From: Sulfobacillus acidophilus
GTDB taxonomy: Bacteria > Bacillota > Sulfobacillia > Sulfobacillales > Sulfobacillaceae
Direction of reading: 5' to 3'
Length of the DNA stretch: 64,000 bases
Assembly: GCA_003023745.1 (NCBI GenBank)
Contig: PXYV01000011.1
Location: forward strand, 1-64,000
Below the pieces are notes generated by a model. That model was not told the DNA's origin. It did no database searches and saw only the letters and a program-made list of their open reading frames with translations. The stretch's first letter is position 1. The number at the start of each line of letters is the position of its first letter. Below are positions 51,196-59,437 of this stretch, piece after piece. The position numbers were made by a program, and so were the translations under genes.

Positions 51196-51437
51196 AAGGC
51201 GGAACAATTCTCAATCTGCTGGGACTCTTAGGTGGAGTTTGGGTTATACTTTCCCCTTATATTGTGGGATTCGCACCGACTCACGGCAATCCTTGGTCCG
51301 GTGTGGTATTGGGCACGGATATTTTGGGCGCGCTCGTTATCATTGCATCCATTGTTGGTTTAGCCGGGTTCTGGGGCTTGTTTCTTAAAGAAATGGGCCA
51401 GCGCGTGACCAAGCCGTCGAGTGAGAATAACACCTAA
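51192..51437 (+). CDS. Small membrane protein, SPW-repeat-like
   Basis: 81 residues, two membrane helices: LNLLGLLGGVWVILSPYIVGF and GTDILGALVIIASIVGLAGFWGLF, with the loop HGNPWSGVV. The GVWxILSPYIxGF segment is close to the SPW repeat of small bacterial membrane proteins. ATGA overlap with the preceding gene implies translational coupling and a functional pair. Function unknown. Confidence 0.68.
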   Translation: MKGGTILNLLGLLGGVWVILSPYIVGFAPTHGNPWSGVVLGTDILGALVIIASIVGLAGFWGLFLKEMGQRVTKPSSENNT

Positions 51438-51692
51438 GGTCGACCATCGTGGCCCAAAGGCCGGAACTTGTCAAAGACTCTATCGCTTGATCAGCCGTAG
51501 CCACCGGGATCTCAGGAGCACGCGACTTGGTTCGATGGATCGCGGCGGCCATTGTGGTATCGAGATAGTCCTATCCACATTTCGGGACCGCAATGGCCGT
51601 GAACTCCCATCTCATCCGCCCTGGGAGAGCGGCGGCCGGGCCGGCACGGCGTCGTAAGGATTGGCCCCTAGACGCCTCCAACGGGCCTATTC

Positions 51693-52139
51693 TCATGCCC
51701 TGTGGCGGGACGTATCCGGCGAAGGCGGGGTTGATGTTGCCAACGATGTAATCCATTTGGCCATTAATTGCGCCACATCGCGTTCTAACTCTGCTTGCCA
51801 ATATTTTCTCGCATACCGATCCGAGTCCAGCCGTCGTATAGACTCCCACAATTGTCCCAGACCCCCATCATCCATAGCCGTTGAAAGGTCTTGCGCTTCT
51901 TTCAACCGTTTCAGCTCATGTAATCGATGGAATAGTGTCACATGCTTCGGGTCCAGTGAAGTCAAGGCTTGCAGGCCGATTGACATCGCCATGCGCAAAA
52001 CCTCATCCCACTGTTCTTGTGGGTAGCGCGCCAGACGCTCGACGACGTCTGCCTCCACCCAAAGAGCATCTGTCGTCAAAAGAGGGTGCGCGGGGTCTTT
52101 TGCGTTAATCTGCACCGTTGTTCGATGATTCAAGGTCAT
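51693..52139 (-). CDS. Hypothetical protein linked to the HipA-like kinase
   Basis: 148 residues, mainly helical and charged (VVERLARYPQEQWDEVLRMAMSIGLQAL; LFHRLHELKRLKEAQDL; YARKYWQAELERDVAQLMAKWI). No domain recognised. The ATG at 52139 lies inside the end of the kinase gene (35-base overlap), so the two are co-translated and the product may be a partner or substrate of the kinase. This is inference from position only. Confidence 0.55.
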   Translation of the reverse strand: MTLNHRTTVQINAKDPAHPLLTTDALWVEADVVERLARYPQEQWDEVLRMAMSIGLQALTSLDPKHVTLFHRLHELKRLKEAQDLSTAMDDGGLGQLWESIRRLDSDRYARKYWQAELERDVAQLMAKWITSLATSTPPSPDTSRHRA

Positions 52140-53082
52140 TCCCTTCCTCGTGATTCGACTCATCTGTCACTCGGGGTTGGCTTGACGACCAAGGGTCTTC
52201 TGTCAAAGCAACCCAGTCCTGCGCTTGCGTCACGACTAACTTCGGCATATCCGATTTGTTCGTCGGCGTCTCAGGACTAACCTCCACCATGGGAGCGCTG
52301 GGTTTATTCGCATTCCAAATCTCCTGCAAATGACGAGCCAACCTCGCTAACTTACGCTGCCGATAACATAAAAACTCGATAATGGCGGCTTGGTCCTTTG
52401 ACCTCACTCCCCAAGGACGGGGAATCGCCTCCAAGACACCCCGCAGGTCCGCTTCGGTAAGGTTCTCCATGCGCCTAAGGGCGCTTGCAAAATCAAAGCG
52501 GACGGGCGCATTTAATGCCATCACCGAAAACGGCTGGGCAATTGGAAACTCGTGACGGTCGTGCCACAAACTAGACGGCGGGCGAAACGGTCCTCCCAAG
52601 ATGAACCCATGGTCAAGAATGACAAAGCGAGGACCGCCTGGTCCAGGGACGGTCAAAATGTGTGTAAACTTTACGTCATGATTGTAAAGCCAGGCCTCCA
52701 GCAAGGCACATGTCGGGAGATCCGCGAGATTTGTCAAGCCAACCACTTCACCTCGCTTAAGCGGGTGTCCGGTCTCAAAATACACCGTCGCGAACTGTAA
52801 ACCCGGGCGCCATCGATATTTGGTCAAATAAGGCAAACGCTCCATGTCTTCATGCGAGACATTTACTAAAACAACCTCGGGCACCGGCGCACCGACCATC
52901 TGACCTATCAGATTGCCAATGAGATCATGTGCCAAACTCCGTGTACTTTGCGGATTATGTTGAAACTTGGCATGCGCTGTCCGCCCATCCTCAAGGCGCA
53001 GCAAAAGCGGTCGCGAGCCACCTGAGCGCATGGGCCGGATCAACGCCTGAGCCGTGAGTGTGGGAATATCGTGCTGAGTCAT
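52105..53082 (-). CDS. HipA-like protein kinase (HipA_2 family)
   Basis: 325 residues. IRPMRSGGSRPLLLRLEDGRTAHAKFQHNPQSTRSLAHDLIGNLIGQMVGAPVPEVVLV matches the N-lobe of HipA_2 proteins, with Lys in AKFQ. Catalytic loop LYNHDVKFTHIL and metal-binding FVILDHGFILGG are readable. The last 100 residues are a low-complexity tail. HipA relatives phosphorylate tRNA synthetases as toxins, but this compact family is usually without a HipB antitoxin, and no HTH gene is adjacent here. GAGGGG precedes the ATG. Confidence 0.72.
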   Translation of the reverse strand: MTQHDIPTLTAQALIRPMRSGGSRPLLLRLEDGRTAHAKFQHNPQSTRSLAHDLIGNLIGQMVGAPVPEVVLVNVSHEDMERLPYLTKYRWRPGLQFATVYFETGHPLKRGEVVGLTNLADLPTCALLEAWLYNHDVKFTHILTVPGPGGPRFVILDHGFILGGPFRPPSSLWHDRHEFPIAQPFSVMALNAPVRFDFASALRRMENLTEADLRGVLEAIPRPWGVRSKDQAAIIEFLCYRQRKLARLARHLQEIWNANKPSAPMVEVSPETPTNKSDMPKLVVTQAQDWVALTEDPWSSSQPRVTDESNHEEGNDLESSNNGAD

Positions 53083-53156
53083 GGATAATCCCCTCTTTCA
53101 AATCATAAAGTTCACCAACTACACATCGAGAACCAAGGACGAAAGGATGATCCTGA

Positions 53157-53627
53157 ATGGATAACAGCTCAGGAGAACCAGTCAAGTTGGCACGGACGGC
53201 CAACACCGGGAAACCTCTATCCCGCGGACCATTACAAGCACGCTTGAGTTCGTCAGATCAGATCGACGCCGAGTCCACCGAAGAGGACCTGGCCAATAAC
53301 GAGGAAACACGGCACCGCCTTGCCAGCAAAATCACTAACCCTGCACCACCGCCACGTGGCGAAGAAACTTCGGACCAAGCATCGGCCGCAGATCCGGCCC
53401 AATCGCTTGCCGCCATCGTGCCCGCGACGGGACTAGTCCGCGATTTGCGCCACCTAGCGGAGTCTCTTTTGAGTGTCGCCGATACGCTAGAGAAACTAGA
53501 CGGACTGTTTCACTTCGACCACATGAAAGGGCTCCCATCGCATGAGGCACCGCCTGCACAAGTATCCCAGTTGATCAAGGGTCGACCCGACTTACAGCAA
53601 TTGCTCCGCGATTATCTCTTTCGGTAA
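53157..53627 (+). CDS. Hypothetical protein, divergent to the kinase
   Basis: 156 residues. The first 85 are disordered-like and polar (Ser, Asp, Glu, Pro); the rest is helical with LVRDLRHLAESLLSVADTLEKLDGLFHF and QLIKGRPDLQQLLRDYLF. AAAGGATG lies upstream of the ATG. It is read from a 74-base divergent spacer shared with the kinase gene. The mixture of a disordered head and a helical tail would fit a spore or DNA-associated accessory protein, but there is no direct evidence. Confidence 0.5.
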   Translation: MDNSSGEPVKLARTANTGKPLSRGPLQARLSSSDQIDAESTEEDLANNEETRHRLASKITNPAPPPRGEETSDQASAADPAQSLAAIVPATGLVRDLRHLAESLLSVADTLEKLDGLFHFDHMKGLPSHEAPPAQVSQLIKGRPDLQQLLRDYLFR

Positions 53628-53685
53628 GGGGCAGAGGCCTGAACTATCACCCCCGGGCAATAGCAGCGGCCTCGTCCCGAACTCG

Positions 53686-54105
53686 TCATGACGATGAAGG
53701 GTGGCCCAGCAGCCCTAAGAGCGGTAAAATGCGCTGGAAATAGGGTACACGGTCAATTCCGGCAATGTTATCAATGGGAATGATCACCTTGTCACGCAGA
53801 CCCAATTGGACACTGGACGAAAGCACATCGCGCATGGCGATGAAATCGCTCCCAACCTGCTCCAAAATTCCCGCCAAGGTAACACCGTTATCCACCGCAT
53901 CATCAAGACTGACACGTACATAGTCTCCCACCAGCGATGACAGATAGGCGTTGAAACTTGCCGGAATACTCGGCTCCTCGCTCGATTCACTCGATTCAGA
54001 GCGACTGCTCTCTTGTTGTCCCAACAGCAAGAGTAGCGGCAGCAAATCGCGCCGTTGTCCGCCCAATAAAAGCAATGGCAACAAGTCTCCCAGTGACGTG
54101 TTCAC
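53686..54105 (-). CDS. Leu-repeat protein with CotB-like barrel, possible spore coat component
   Basis: About 139 residues. The N-terminus has a twice-repeated unit, DLLPLLLLGGQRR then DLLPLLLLLGQQ. After a Ser/Glu-rich linker the rest resembles the barrel of CotB-type spore proteins: YLSSLVGDYVRVSLDDAVDNGVTLAGILEQVGSDFIAMRD and VIIPIDNIAGI. AAGGAGG is eight bases before the GTG at 54105 (a TTG one codon earlier is closer). Downstream of two still smaller Leu-rich genes on the same strand. Confidence 0.6.
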   Translation of the reverse strand: MNTSLGDLLPLLLLGGQRRDLLPLLLLLGQQESSRSESSESSEEPSIPASFNAYLSSLVGDYVRVSLDDAVDNGVTLAGILEQVGSDFIAMRDVLSSSVQLGLRDKVIIPIDNIAGIDRVPYFQRILPLLGLLGHPSSS

Positions 54106-54198
54106 CAATGATTCCTCCTTGTCGTGTCAACCGAGACGGCTATCGCGTCGGTTCGTCAAAACGCAACTCCTGAGGCCCCCAGCGCCACAGGCAATCTT

Positions 54199-54324
54199 TC
54201 AATGCGAGTGCGAATGCGATCGAAAGTGTGGCAAAAGCAACAATAACAGCAACAACTCGATCGGAATTGGACGGCGGTGACGATGGTGATGGTGGTGGTG
54301 CGACGAGTGACTGGTCGAATTCAC
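54199..54324 (-). CDS. 41-residue His-rich, Leu-tract microprotein
   Basis: GTG at 54324, preceded by GGGGAGG with nine bases spacing, opens a frame of 41 codons ending with TGA at 54199. The translation begins MNSTSHSSHHHHHHRHRR, continues PIPIE, then eight consecutive Leu and ends PHFRSHSHSH. His blocks at both ends flank one short Leu tract. Such small His-rich proteins occur in spore coats. The matching Leu tracts in the next gene support a real gene family rather than chance. Below usual length cut-offs, so easily missed. Confidence 0.65.
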   Translation of the reverse strand: MNSTSHSSHHHHHHRHRRPIPIELLLLLLLLPHFRSHSHSH

Positions 54325-54377
54325 GTAAATCTGCCTCCCCTCAACACTGAAACTCTAGGATCCAATGATAGTCCGCG

Positions 54378-54491
54378 TCACTGCACCGGAGCGGCGGCCC
54401 AACGACGCTGGAGTTGTTGCAAGAACAACAGCAGGAGGACACCGATCAAGGCCGAGTACCGATGGCGGGTGCCAGACTGCGTCGGGATCAC
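54378..54491 (-). CDS. 37-residue Leu-rich microprotein candidate
   Basis: GTG at 54491 opens 37 codons to TGA at 54378. The translation has a polar start, then ALIGVLLLLFLQQLQRRW and a short Ala-rich end, i.e. a single possible membrane helix. The purine run AGGAAG is directly against the GTG, so ribosome binding is not ideal. It lies 53 bases upstream of the His-rich microprotein gene on the same strand and shares its Leu tract. Confidence 0.4.
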   Translation of the reverse strand: MIPTQSGTRHRYSALIGVLLLLFLQQLQRRWAAAPVQ

Positions 54492-54973
54492 CTTCCTGTT
54501 TTGGTCTTCCGTGCCATCTTATTCAGCGCCCGGTGCAGCGGTGACTCCGTACCCACCCGTGCGCCACTGATTTTGCCAAAACCGCAGGTGCCTGATTGCA
54601 GCCGGAGTAAGCCGTCCTGCCGTGCGGCGGGATCAACAGCTGATGCGTGATCTGACGCACACGTTTAGCCGACGTAAAAAGCCAAGCGAGCGACACATGT
54701 CAACGAACCAGTTCGGCCCCTGATACCTCAATGGTGCATGCGTATGAGATTTTTCGCAGTGGGTGTTCGGGATGGCGACGTTAAAGCCAATAATGGTCTG
54801 GGCACTGACTAACGAGACTGCCATGGGGATCGAAAATTTCTACCAAGCCATCAATGCCCAAAACGGGAGCCGTCTTGACTCCCGTCGTGTGTCGACACTG
54901 CTGGCGCACTCTTGGTCTCTGGGGCCGGTCTCACCTACGCCCAATAACACGGGTGTGTTGATCGCCGGTTTTG
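54492..54973. other. 480-base spacer, no gene assigned
   Basis: Open frames at 54633-54824 minus and 54763-55005 plus have no motif; the latter runs into the 3' end of cysQ. It probably holds the promoter of the microprotein cluster. No terminator with a T-run was seen after cysQ. Confidence 0.35.
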
Positions 54974-55741
54974 CTACGATCTTGAAGCCACAAAGGATGG
55001 ATTGACTTCAGCCTGAGGCCGATAACGTAAAGGTTCTCCGGTTTCGGCATGGCAGACCTGACCGCCCACCGCCTCAACAATGGCTTGCCCGGCAGCCGTG
55101 TCCCACCCCATGGTGGGTCTAAGACGCACATAGAGGTCGACCCGCCCTTCTGCCACCCAGCAGAACTTGACGGCGCTTCCAGCGTAGACGGTGCTCTGCA
55201 CCAATATCTGGTGATCTCTTAGCCACTCTTCTGCACTGCCTAGATGACTTCGACTCAACGCGACCCGCCGACCCTGTGATTCCCTCAGCGGCGTGAGCGC
55301 CATAAGCGGATGAAGCCCAGTCGCGTCGTAATAAAAAGCACGACCTTGGCCCCCAAAATACGTACGCCCAAAGCACGGTACGTCGATCAGTCCCCACACC
55401 GGACACCCATCCGCACCGATTAACGCCACGTTAATCGTAAACTCACCCGAGCGTCTGAGAAACTCTTTTGTTCCATCTAACGGGTCGACCAACCAAAACG
55501 GCTTAGCCTCAGCTACCCTATCCTGGTCGCGCGATTCTTCAGAAATGACCGGCACGTCCGCGTCGAGCCTTTGTAGTCCCTCCGCCAAAATGGTGTGCGA
55601 AGCACGGTCCGCTGCTGTCACGGGGCTATGGTCGCTTTTCTCCTCGGTAAGAAACCGCCCGCTCTCATATACGGCTAAAACGGATGCTCGCGCTTCCTCG
55701 ATAATTGGCTTTACAATTCTAAATCGCTCCTGTACGTCCAG
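54974..55741 (-). CDS. cysQ: 3'(2'),5'-bisphosphate nucleotidase, CysQ/inositol monophosphatase family
   Basis: Hydrolyses PAP to AMP; Mg-dependent. PVISEES (metal-binding Glu pair), WLVDPLDGTKEF, GEFTINVALI, then GSAVKFCWVAEGRVDLYVRLRPTMGWDTAAGQAI. The first GTG (55621) would remove a conserved N-terminal helix; the frame upstream continues IVKPIIEEARASVLAVYESGRFLTEEKSDHSPVTAADR, which is family-typical, and ends at a TGA three codons before CTG at 55741. CTG (or an ATT a few codons on) is therefore the only likely start; GAGTGAGG is upstream. About 255 residues. Confidence 0.87.
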   Translation of the reverse strand: MDVQERFRIVKPIIEEARASVLAVYESGRFLTEEKSDHSPVTAADRASHTILAEGLQRLDADVPVISEESRDQDRVAEAKPFWLVDPLDGTKEFLRRSGEFTINVALIGADGCPVWGLIDVPCFGRTYFGGQGRAFYYDATGLHPLMALTPLRESQGRRVALSRSHLGSAEEWLRDHQILVQSTVYAGSAVKFCWVAEGRVDLYVRLRPTMGWDTAAGQAIVEAVGGQVCHAETGEPLRYRPQAEVNPSFVASRS

Positions 55742-55783
55742 GCGTCCTCACTCCGTCCCTCCGCCAAAATTAGTAAACCGCAA

Positions 55784-57208
55784 TCACACGTGTTGTCGCA
55801 CAATCTGATGAATAGGACGCCCCAAAGCCGCTTCAGCAGCTTCCATGATGGCTTCGGATAAAGTGGGATGGGCATGAATCGTCAACGCCAAATCGTCGAG
55901 GGTGGAGCCCATCTCCAATGCCAGCGCTCCCTCCGCGATCAGGTTAGACGCGTCCTTTCCGGCCAAATGAACCCCCATGATAATCCCCGACGTACGGTCC
56001 GCCACGACAATCGCTTCCCCTGCCGGCTCTCCCATGGACAAGGCGCGACCGTTGGCCGAAAACGGGAACCGCCCGACGACAACGTCCGATCCCTGAGCTC
56101 GCGCTTGCTCGGGAGTAAGTCCCACCGACGCAATTTCCGGATCCGTAAAAATCACCGCAGGGATGGCCAGCGCATCGGCAGCGCTTGACTGTCCGCACAG
56201 GCTTTCTGCGGCAATTTTCCCTTGATAACTGGCCTTGTGCGCCAGCATCGGGCCAGGGGTGACATCACCAATGGCTGCCACATCGGGGTTCTTCGTGCGT
56301 AGGTGCTCATCGACCATGATCATACCACGATCATCCACGCTGACCTGGGCAGCGCCCAAATCGAGGCCGTCGGTGTTGGGAATGCGTCCCACCGTTACCA
56401 ACACCGAATCCGCCCGGACAGTGCGCACCGTGCCGCCTGTCTCAACCTCCAACTGTGCGCCCTGGGTGTCAATCTCGGCCTGTTTGATAATGCTGTGCAG
56501 TTCCACCTCAATCCCCAACTCCTGTAGGCGTCTTCGGATGACGCGCACCAACGCGGGGTCTATCCCCATCAAAAGGTTAGCAGTTGCCTCGACAATCGTG
56601 ACCCGACTACCGAACTTCCGAAACGCCGTACCGAGTTCGACACCAATATATCCGCCCCCCACGACCACGAGATGTTCCGGGATGCGCCCGCACGCCAGCA
56701 ATCCTGTCGATCCAAAGACTACCTGATCATCAACGGGCAGCACATCTAGTGTCCTCGGTCGCGAACCGGTTGCAATAATCGCGTGCCGAAACTCAAATTT
56801 CCGGCTTTCATACTCTGAAACAACCCGAACCCGGTGCGGATCGACAAAACGCGCATCGCCCCGCACTACGGTTACCCCATGGGCCTTAAGCAACTGAGCC
56901 ACGCCGCCGGTCAGTCGTTCCACTACGCCTTGCTTGAAGTTCTGCACGGCGCTCATCTCGACGTGCGCCTGGCCTGCGACGATTCCGCGCTGGCCGGCGT
57001 CGTGAAGCGAATAAAATTCATCCGCCACTGTTATCAGTGCCTTGGACGGAATGCAGCCAACGTTTAAACAGATGCCGCCAACCTGCTCTCTCTCCACCAC
57101 CGTCACTTGTCGCCCCAACTGCGCAGCTCGAATGGCTGCCACATATCCTCCCGGGCCAGCCCCCACTACCAACAAATCCACGCTTTCAGTAAACTCGCCA
57201 ACGACCAT
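55784..57208 (-). CDS. lpdA: Dihydrolipoamide dehydrogenase (E3)
   Basis: 474 residues. FAD motif LLVVGAGPGGYVAA, redox disulfide GGICLNVGCIPSKAL, NAD motif VVVGGGYIGVELG, second FAD segment TKNPDVAAIGDVTPGPMLAHKA and the active-site His in AHPTLSEAIMEA. Reoxidises lipoyl groups of E2. Three bases after the E2 stop; last gene of the PDH operon. Confidence 0.97.
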   Translation of the reverse strand: MVVGEFTESVDLLVVGAGPGGYVAAIRAAQLGRQVTVVEREQVGGICLNVGCIPSKALITVADEFYSLHDAGQRGIVAGQAHVEMSAVQNFKQGVVERLTGGVAQLLKAHGVTVVRGDARFVDPHRVRVVSEYESRKFEFRHAIIATGSRPRTLDVLPVDDQVVFGSTGLLACGRIPEHLVVVGGGYIGVELGTAFRKFGSRVTIVEATANLLMGIDPALVRVIRRRLQELGIEVELHSIIKQAEIDTQGAQLEVETGGTVRTVRADSVLVTVGRIPNTDGLDLGAAQVSVDDRGMIMVDEHLRTKNPDVAAIGDVTPGPMLAHKASYQGKIAAESLCGQSSAADALAIPAVIFTDPEIASVGLTPEQARAQGSDVVVGRFPFSANGRALSMGEPAGEAIVVADRTSGIIMGVHLAGKDASNLIAEGALALEMGSTLDDLALTIHAHPTLSEAIMEAAEAALGRPIHQIVRQHV

Positions 57209-57211
57209 TTG

Positions 57212-58444
57212 TCAGCTCCGCTCCAAAAACAATTCGGCCGGCCGACGCAAATAGCGCATCACTTCATTAGTGAAGCGGCCCGCCATGCCGCCGTCAACAA
57301 CCCGGTGGTCAAAGGTCAAACACACTGTCATCACCGGTCGTACCACAATTTCATTGTCATCTAACACCACAGCTCGCTTTTGGATCCGTCCCGTCCCAAA
57401 TACGGCCACTTCGGGATAATTAATGATGGGCGTCGCAAACATCCCGCCAAACGACCCGTAATTGGTTACGGTAAACGTCGATCCGCTCATCTCTTCCCGG
57501 GTCAGCAGGTGCTGATGCGCCCGCTCCGTCAAATCTTGAATTTCCCTTGCGATTGCGCCCAGACTCTTTTGGTCAGCATTGCGCACCACCGGCACAACCA
57601 GCCCATCGGGGTCGTCCACGGCGATGCCAATGTGGTAATACGACTTGAGGACGATCTCTTGAGCTTTCTCGTCCAAGCTCGCATTCAAATATGGATACCG
57701 CTTCAGTGCCGCCACCACCGCTTGAACAACAAATGGTAGGTACGTAAGCTTTATCCGGGCGCTCTGCGCGGCCTCCTTCATCTGCTCCCGCAAAGCAACC
57801 AACTGCGACACGTCCACCTCATCCATCGTCGAGACATGCGGTGCCGTAAATTTCGACCTTACCATATGTTCAGCAATGACCCGCCGCGTGCCGCGCAAGG
57901 CGACTCTCACCTCAGCTTGGGATGCGTTCGGGGCAATGTCTGGCGCTTTTGGCGCGACCGCCGGCGCCTCCCCGGCACGGCGCACATCGTCCGCTAACAC
58001 ACGTCCCCCTTCTCCGCTTCCAACCACCGCCTGGATATCGACGTGCAGGTCGCGCGCCAGCTTCCGTACCGCCGGGGACGCCAACGCCCGCCGCTGTGGT
58101 TCGCCTCGGGGCGCCACCGTTGGACCCGTGGCGCATGGCGGCCTGCTCTGCGTTGTAGCGCCATGTGCCGCCGTGGCTGCCGGCGCGTCTACCGTGTCCG
58201 AGTTCTCTTGGTCGAACGTAATGACTACTGTGCCGACCTCGACTACGTCGCCTTCCTGCGCTAGAACCTGTGAAACGCGTCCCTTCACGGGCGACCCAAT
58301 ATCCACCGTCGCCTTATCGGTTTGGATTTCCACCAGCGGCTGGTCAATGTCTACGTTATCCCCCGCTTGCACATGCCAACGCACAATTTCCGCTTCGTGA
58401 ATCCCTTCTCCCACATCCGGGAGCCTCCACTCATAGCCCGCCAT
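57212..58444 (-). CDS. pdhC: Dihydrolipoamide acyltransferase (E2) of 2-oxoacid dehydrogenase complex
   Basis: 410 residues. One lipoyl domain (residues 1-78) with the lipoylated Lys in QTDKATVDI; Ala/Pro/Thr-rich linker; peripheral-subunit-binding domain ASPAVRKLARDLHVDIQAVVGSGEGGRVLADDV around 120-155; catalytic domain from about 185 with TYLPFVVQAVVAAL and active-site DHRVVDGGMAGRF. Pyruvate versus branched-chain substrate cannot be decided for certain from sequence; PDH is assumed. Confidence 0.93.
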   Translation of the reverse strand: MAGYEWRLPDVGEGIHEAEIVRWHVQAGDNVDIDQPLVEIQTDKATVDIGSPVKGRVSQVLAQEGDVVEVGTVVITFDQENSDTVDAPAATAAHGATTQSRPPCATGPTVAPRGEPQRRALASPAVRKLARDLHVDIQAVVGSGEGGRVLADDVRRAGEAPAVAPKAPDIAPNASQAEVRVALRGTRRVIAEHMVRSKFTAPHVSTMDEVDVSQLVALREQMKEAAQSARIKLTYLPFVVQAVVAALKRYPYLNASLDEKAQEIVLKSYYHIGIAVDDPDGLVVPVVRNADQKSLGAIAREIQDLTERAHQHLLTREEMSGSTFTVTNYGSFGGMFATPIINYPEVAVFGTGRIQKRAVVLDDNEIVVRPVMTVCLTFDHRVVDGGMAGRFTNEVMRYLRRPAELFLERS

Positions 58445-58459
58445 GCTCTTCCCCCTTGC

Positions 58460-59437
58460 CTAATACGCCACGGTCTGACGCACGGCGTCCGCTACCCGAT
58501 TAGCATCCGGAAGCCACAAGTCCTCTACCATAGGAACCGGAAATGGTGTGTCGTACCCGGTCACGCGCAACACTGGTGCTTCGAGCGACAAAAACGCCTG
58601 TTCTTGAATCGTGGCAGCAACCTCGGCTCCAAACCCGTTCTGGCGCTGATCTTCGTGAACAATCACGGCTCGCCCGGTCTTGCGCACACTTTCAATCACA
58701 GTGGACGAATCCCACGGACTAATCGTGCATAAGTCAATCACTTCGCTGACGATACCGTCGCCCGCCACCAATCCGGCCGCCGCCTGCGCCACCGGAACCA
58801 TGGGCCCCCACGCTACAATCGTGACGTGGTCTCCGGCCTGCACCAGACGCGCCTGTCCCAGCGCAACTTCATACCAATCGTCTGGCACTTCTTCGCGCAT
58901 CGACCGATACAATCGCATCGGTTCGAGAAACAGGACCGGGTCCGGATCCTCAATAGCCGCCAGCAACAATCCCTTCGCTTGATAGGGAGTCGCCGGCACC
59001 ACTACTTTTACGCCGGGAATATGCGCAAAAATGGCCTCCAAACTATCCGAATGGATTTCCGGCGTGCGCACTCCGCCGCCGAATGGAGCCCGGATGACCA
59101 GGGGCACATGGTAGCGGCCGTGAGAACGAAAACGCATGCGCGACGCCTGCGTGCCGATTTGATCCATTGCCTCATAGATAAAGCCAAGAAACTGAATTTC
59201 AGCTACCGGGCGCATGCCGCCGATGGCCAAGCCGACGGCACTACCCACAATCGCCGATTCGGCCAGGGGTGTGTCCACCACTCGGTCTCGTCCAAAACGG
59301 TCCATGAGGCCGTCAGTGGCACGAAACACTCCCCCGTTGCGGCCGACGTCCTCGCCCAACACCATCACCCGGGCATCTCGCTCCATCGCTAGTGCTAACG
59401 CCTGGTTAATCGCCTGTATCATCGTCAAGCTACCCAT
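58460..59437 (-). CDS. pdhB: 2-oxoacid dehydrogenase E1 component, beta subunit
   Basis: 325 residues. MIQAINQALALAMERDARVMVLGEDVGRNGGVFRAT, DTPLAESAIVGSAVGLAIGGMRPVAEIQF, LVIRAPFGGG, VVVPATPYQAKGLL and VEVIDLCTISPWD are standard for E1-beta. The ATG at 59437 is preferred: GGGGG is eight bases upstream and it overlaps the E1-alpha stop by eight bases. Pairs with E1-alpha to decarboxylate the 2-oxoacid with ThDP. Confidence 0.94.
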   Translation of the reverse strand: MGSLTMIQAINQALALAMERDARVMVLGEDVGRNGGVFRATDGLMDRFGRDRVVDTPLAESAIVGSAVGLAIGGMRPVAEIQFLGFIYEAMDQIGTQASRMRFRSHGRYHVPLVIRAPFGGGVRTPEIHSDSLEAIFAHIPGVKVVVPATPYQAKGLLLAAIEDPDPVLFLEPMRLYRSMREEVPDDWYEVALGQARLVQAGDHVTIVAWGPMVPVAQAAAGLVAGDGIVSEVIDLCTISPWDSSTVIESVRKTGRAVIVHEDQRQNGFGAEVAATIQEQAFLSLEAPVLRVTGYDTPFPVPMVEDLWLPDANRVADAVRQTVAY

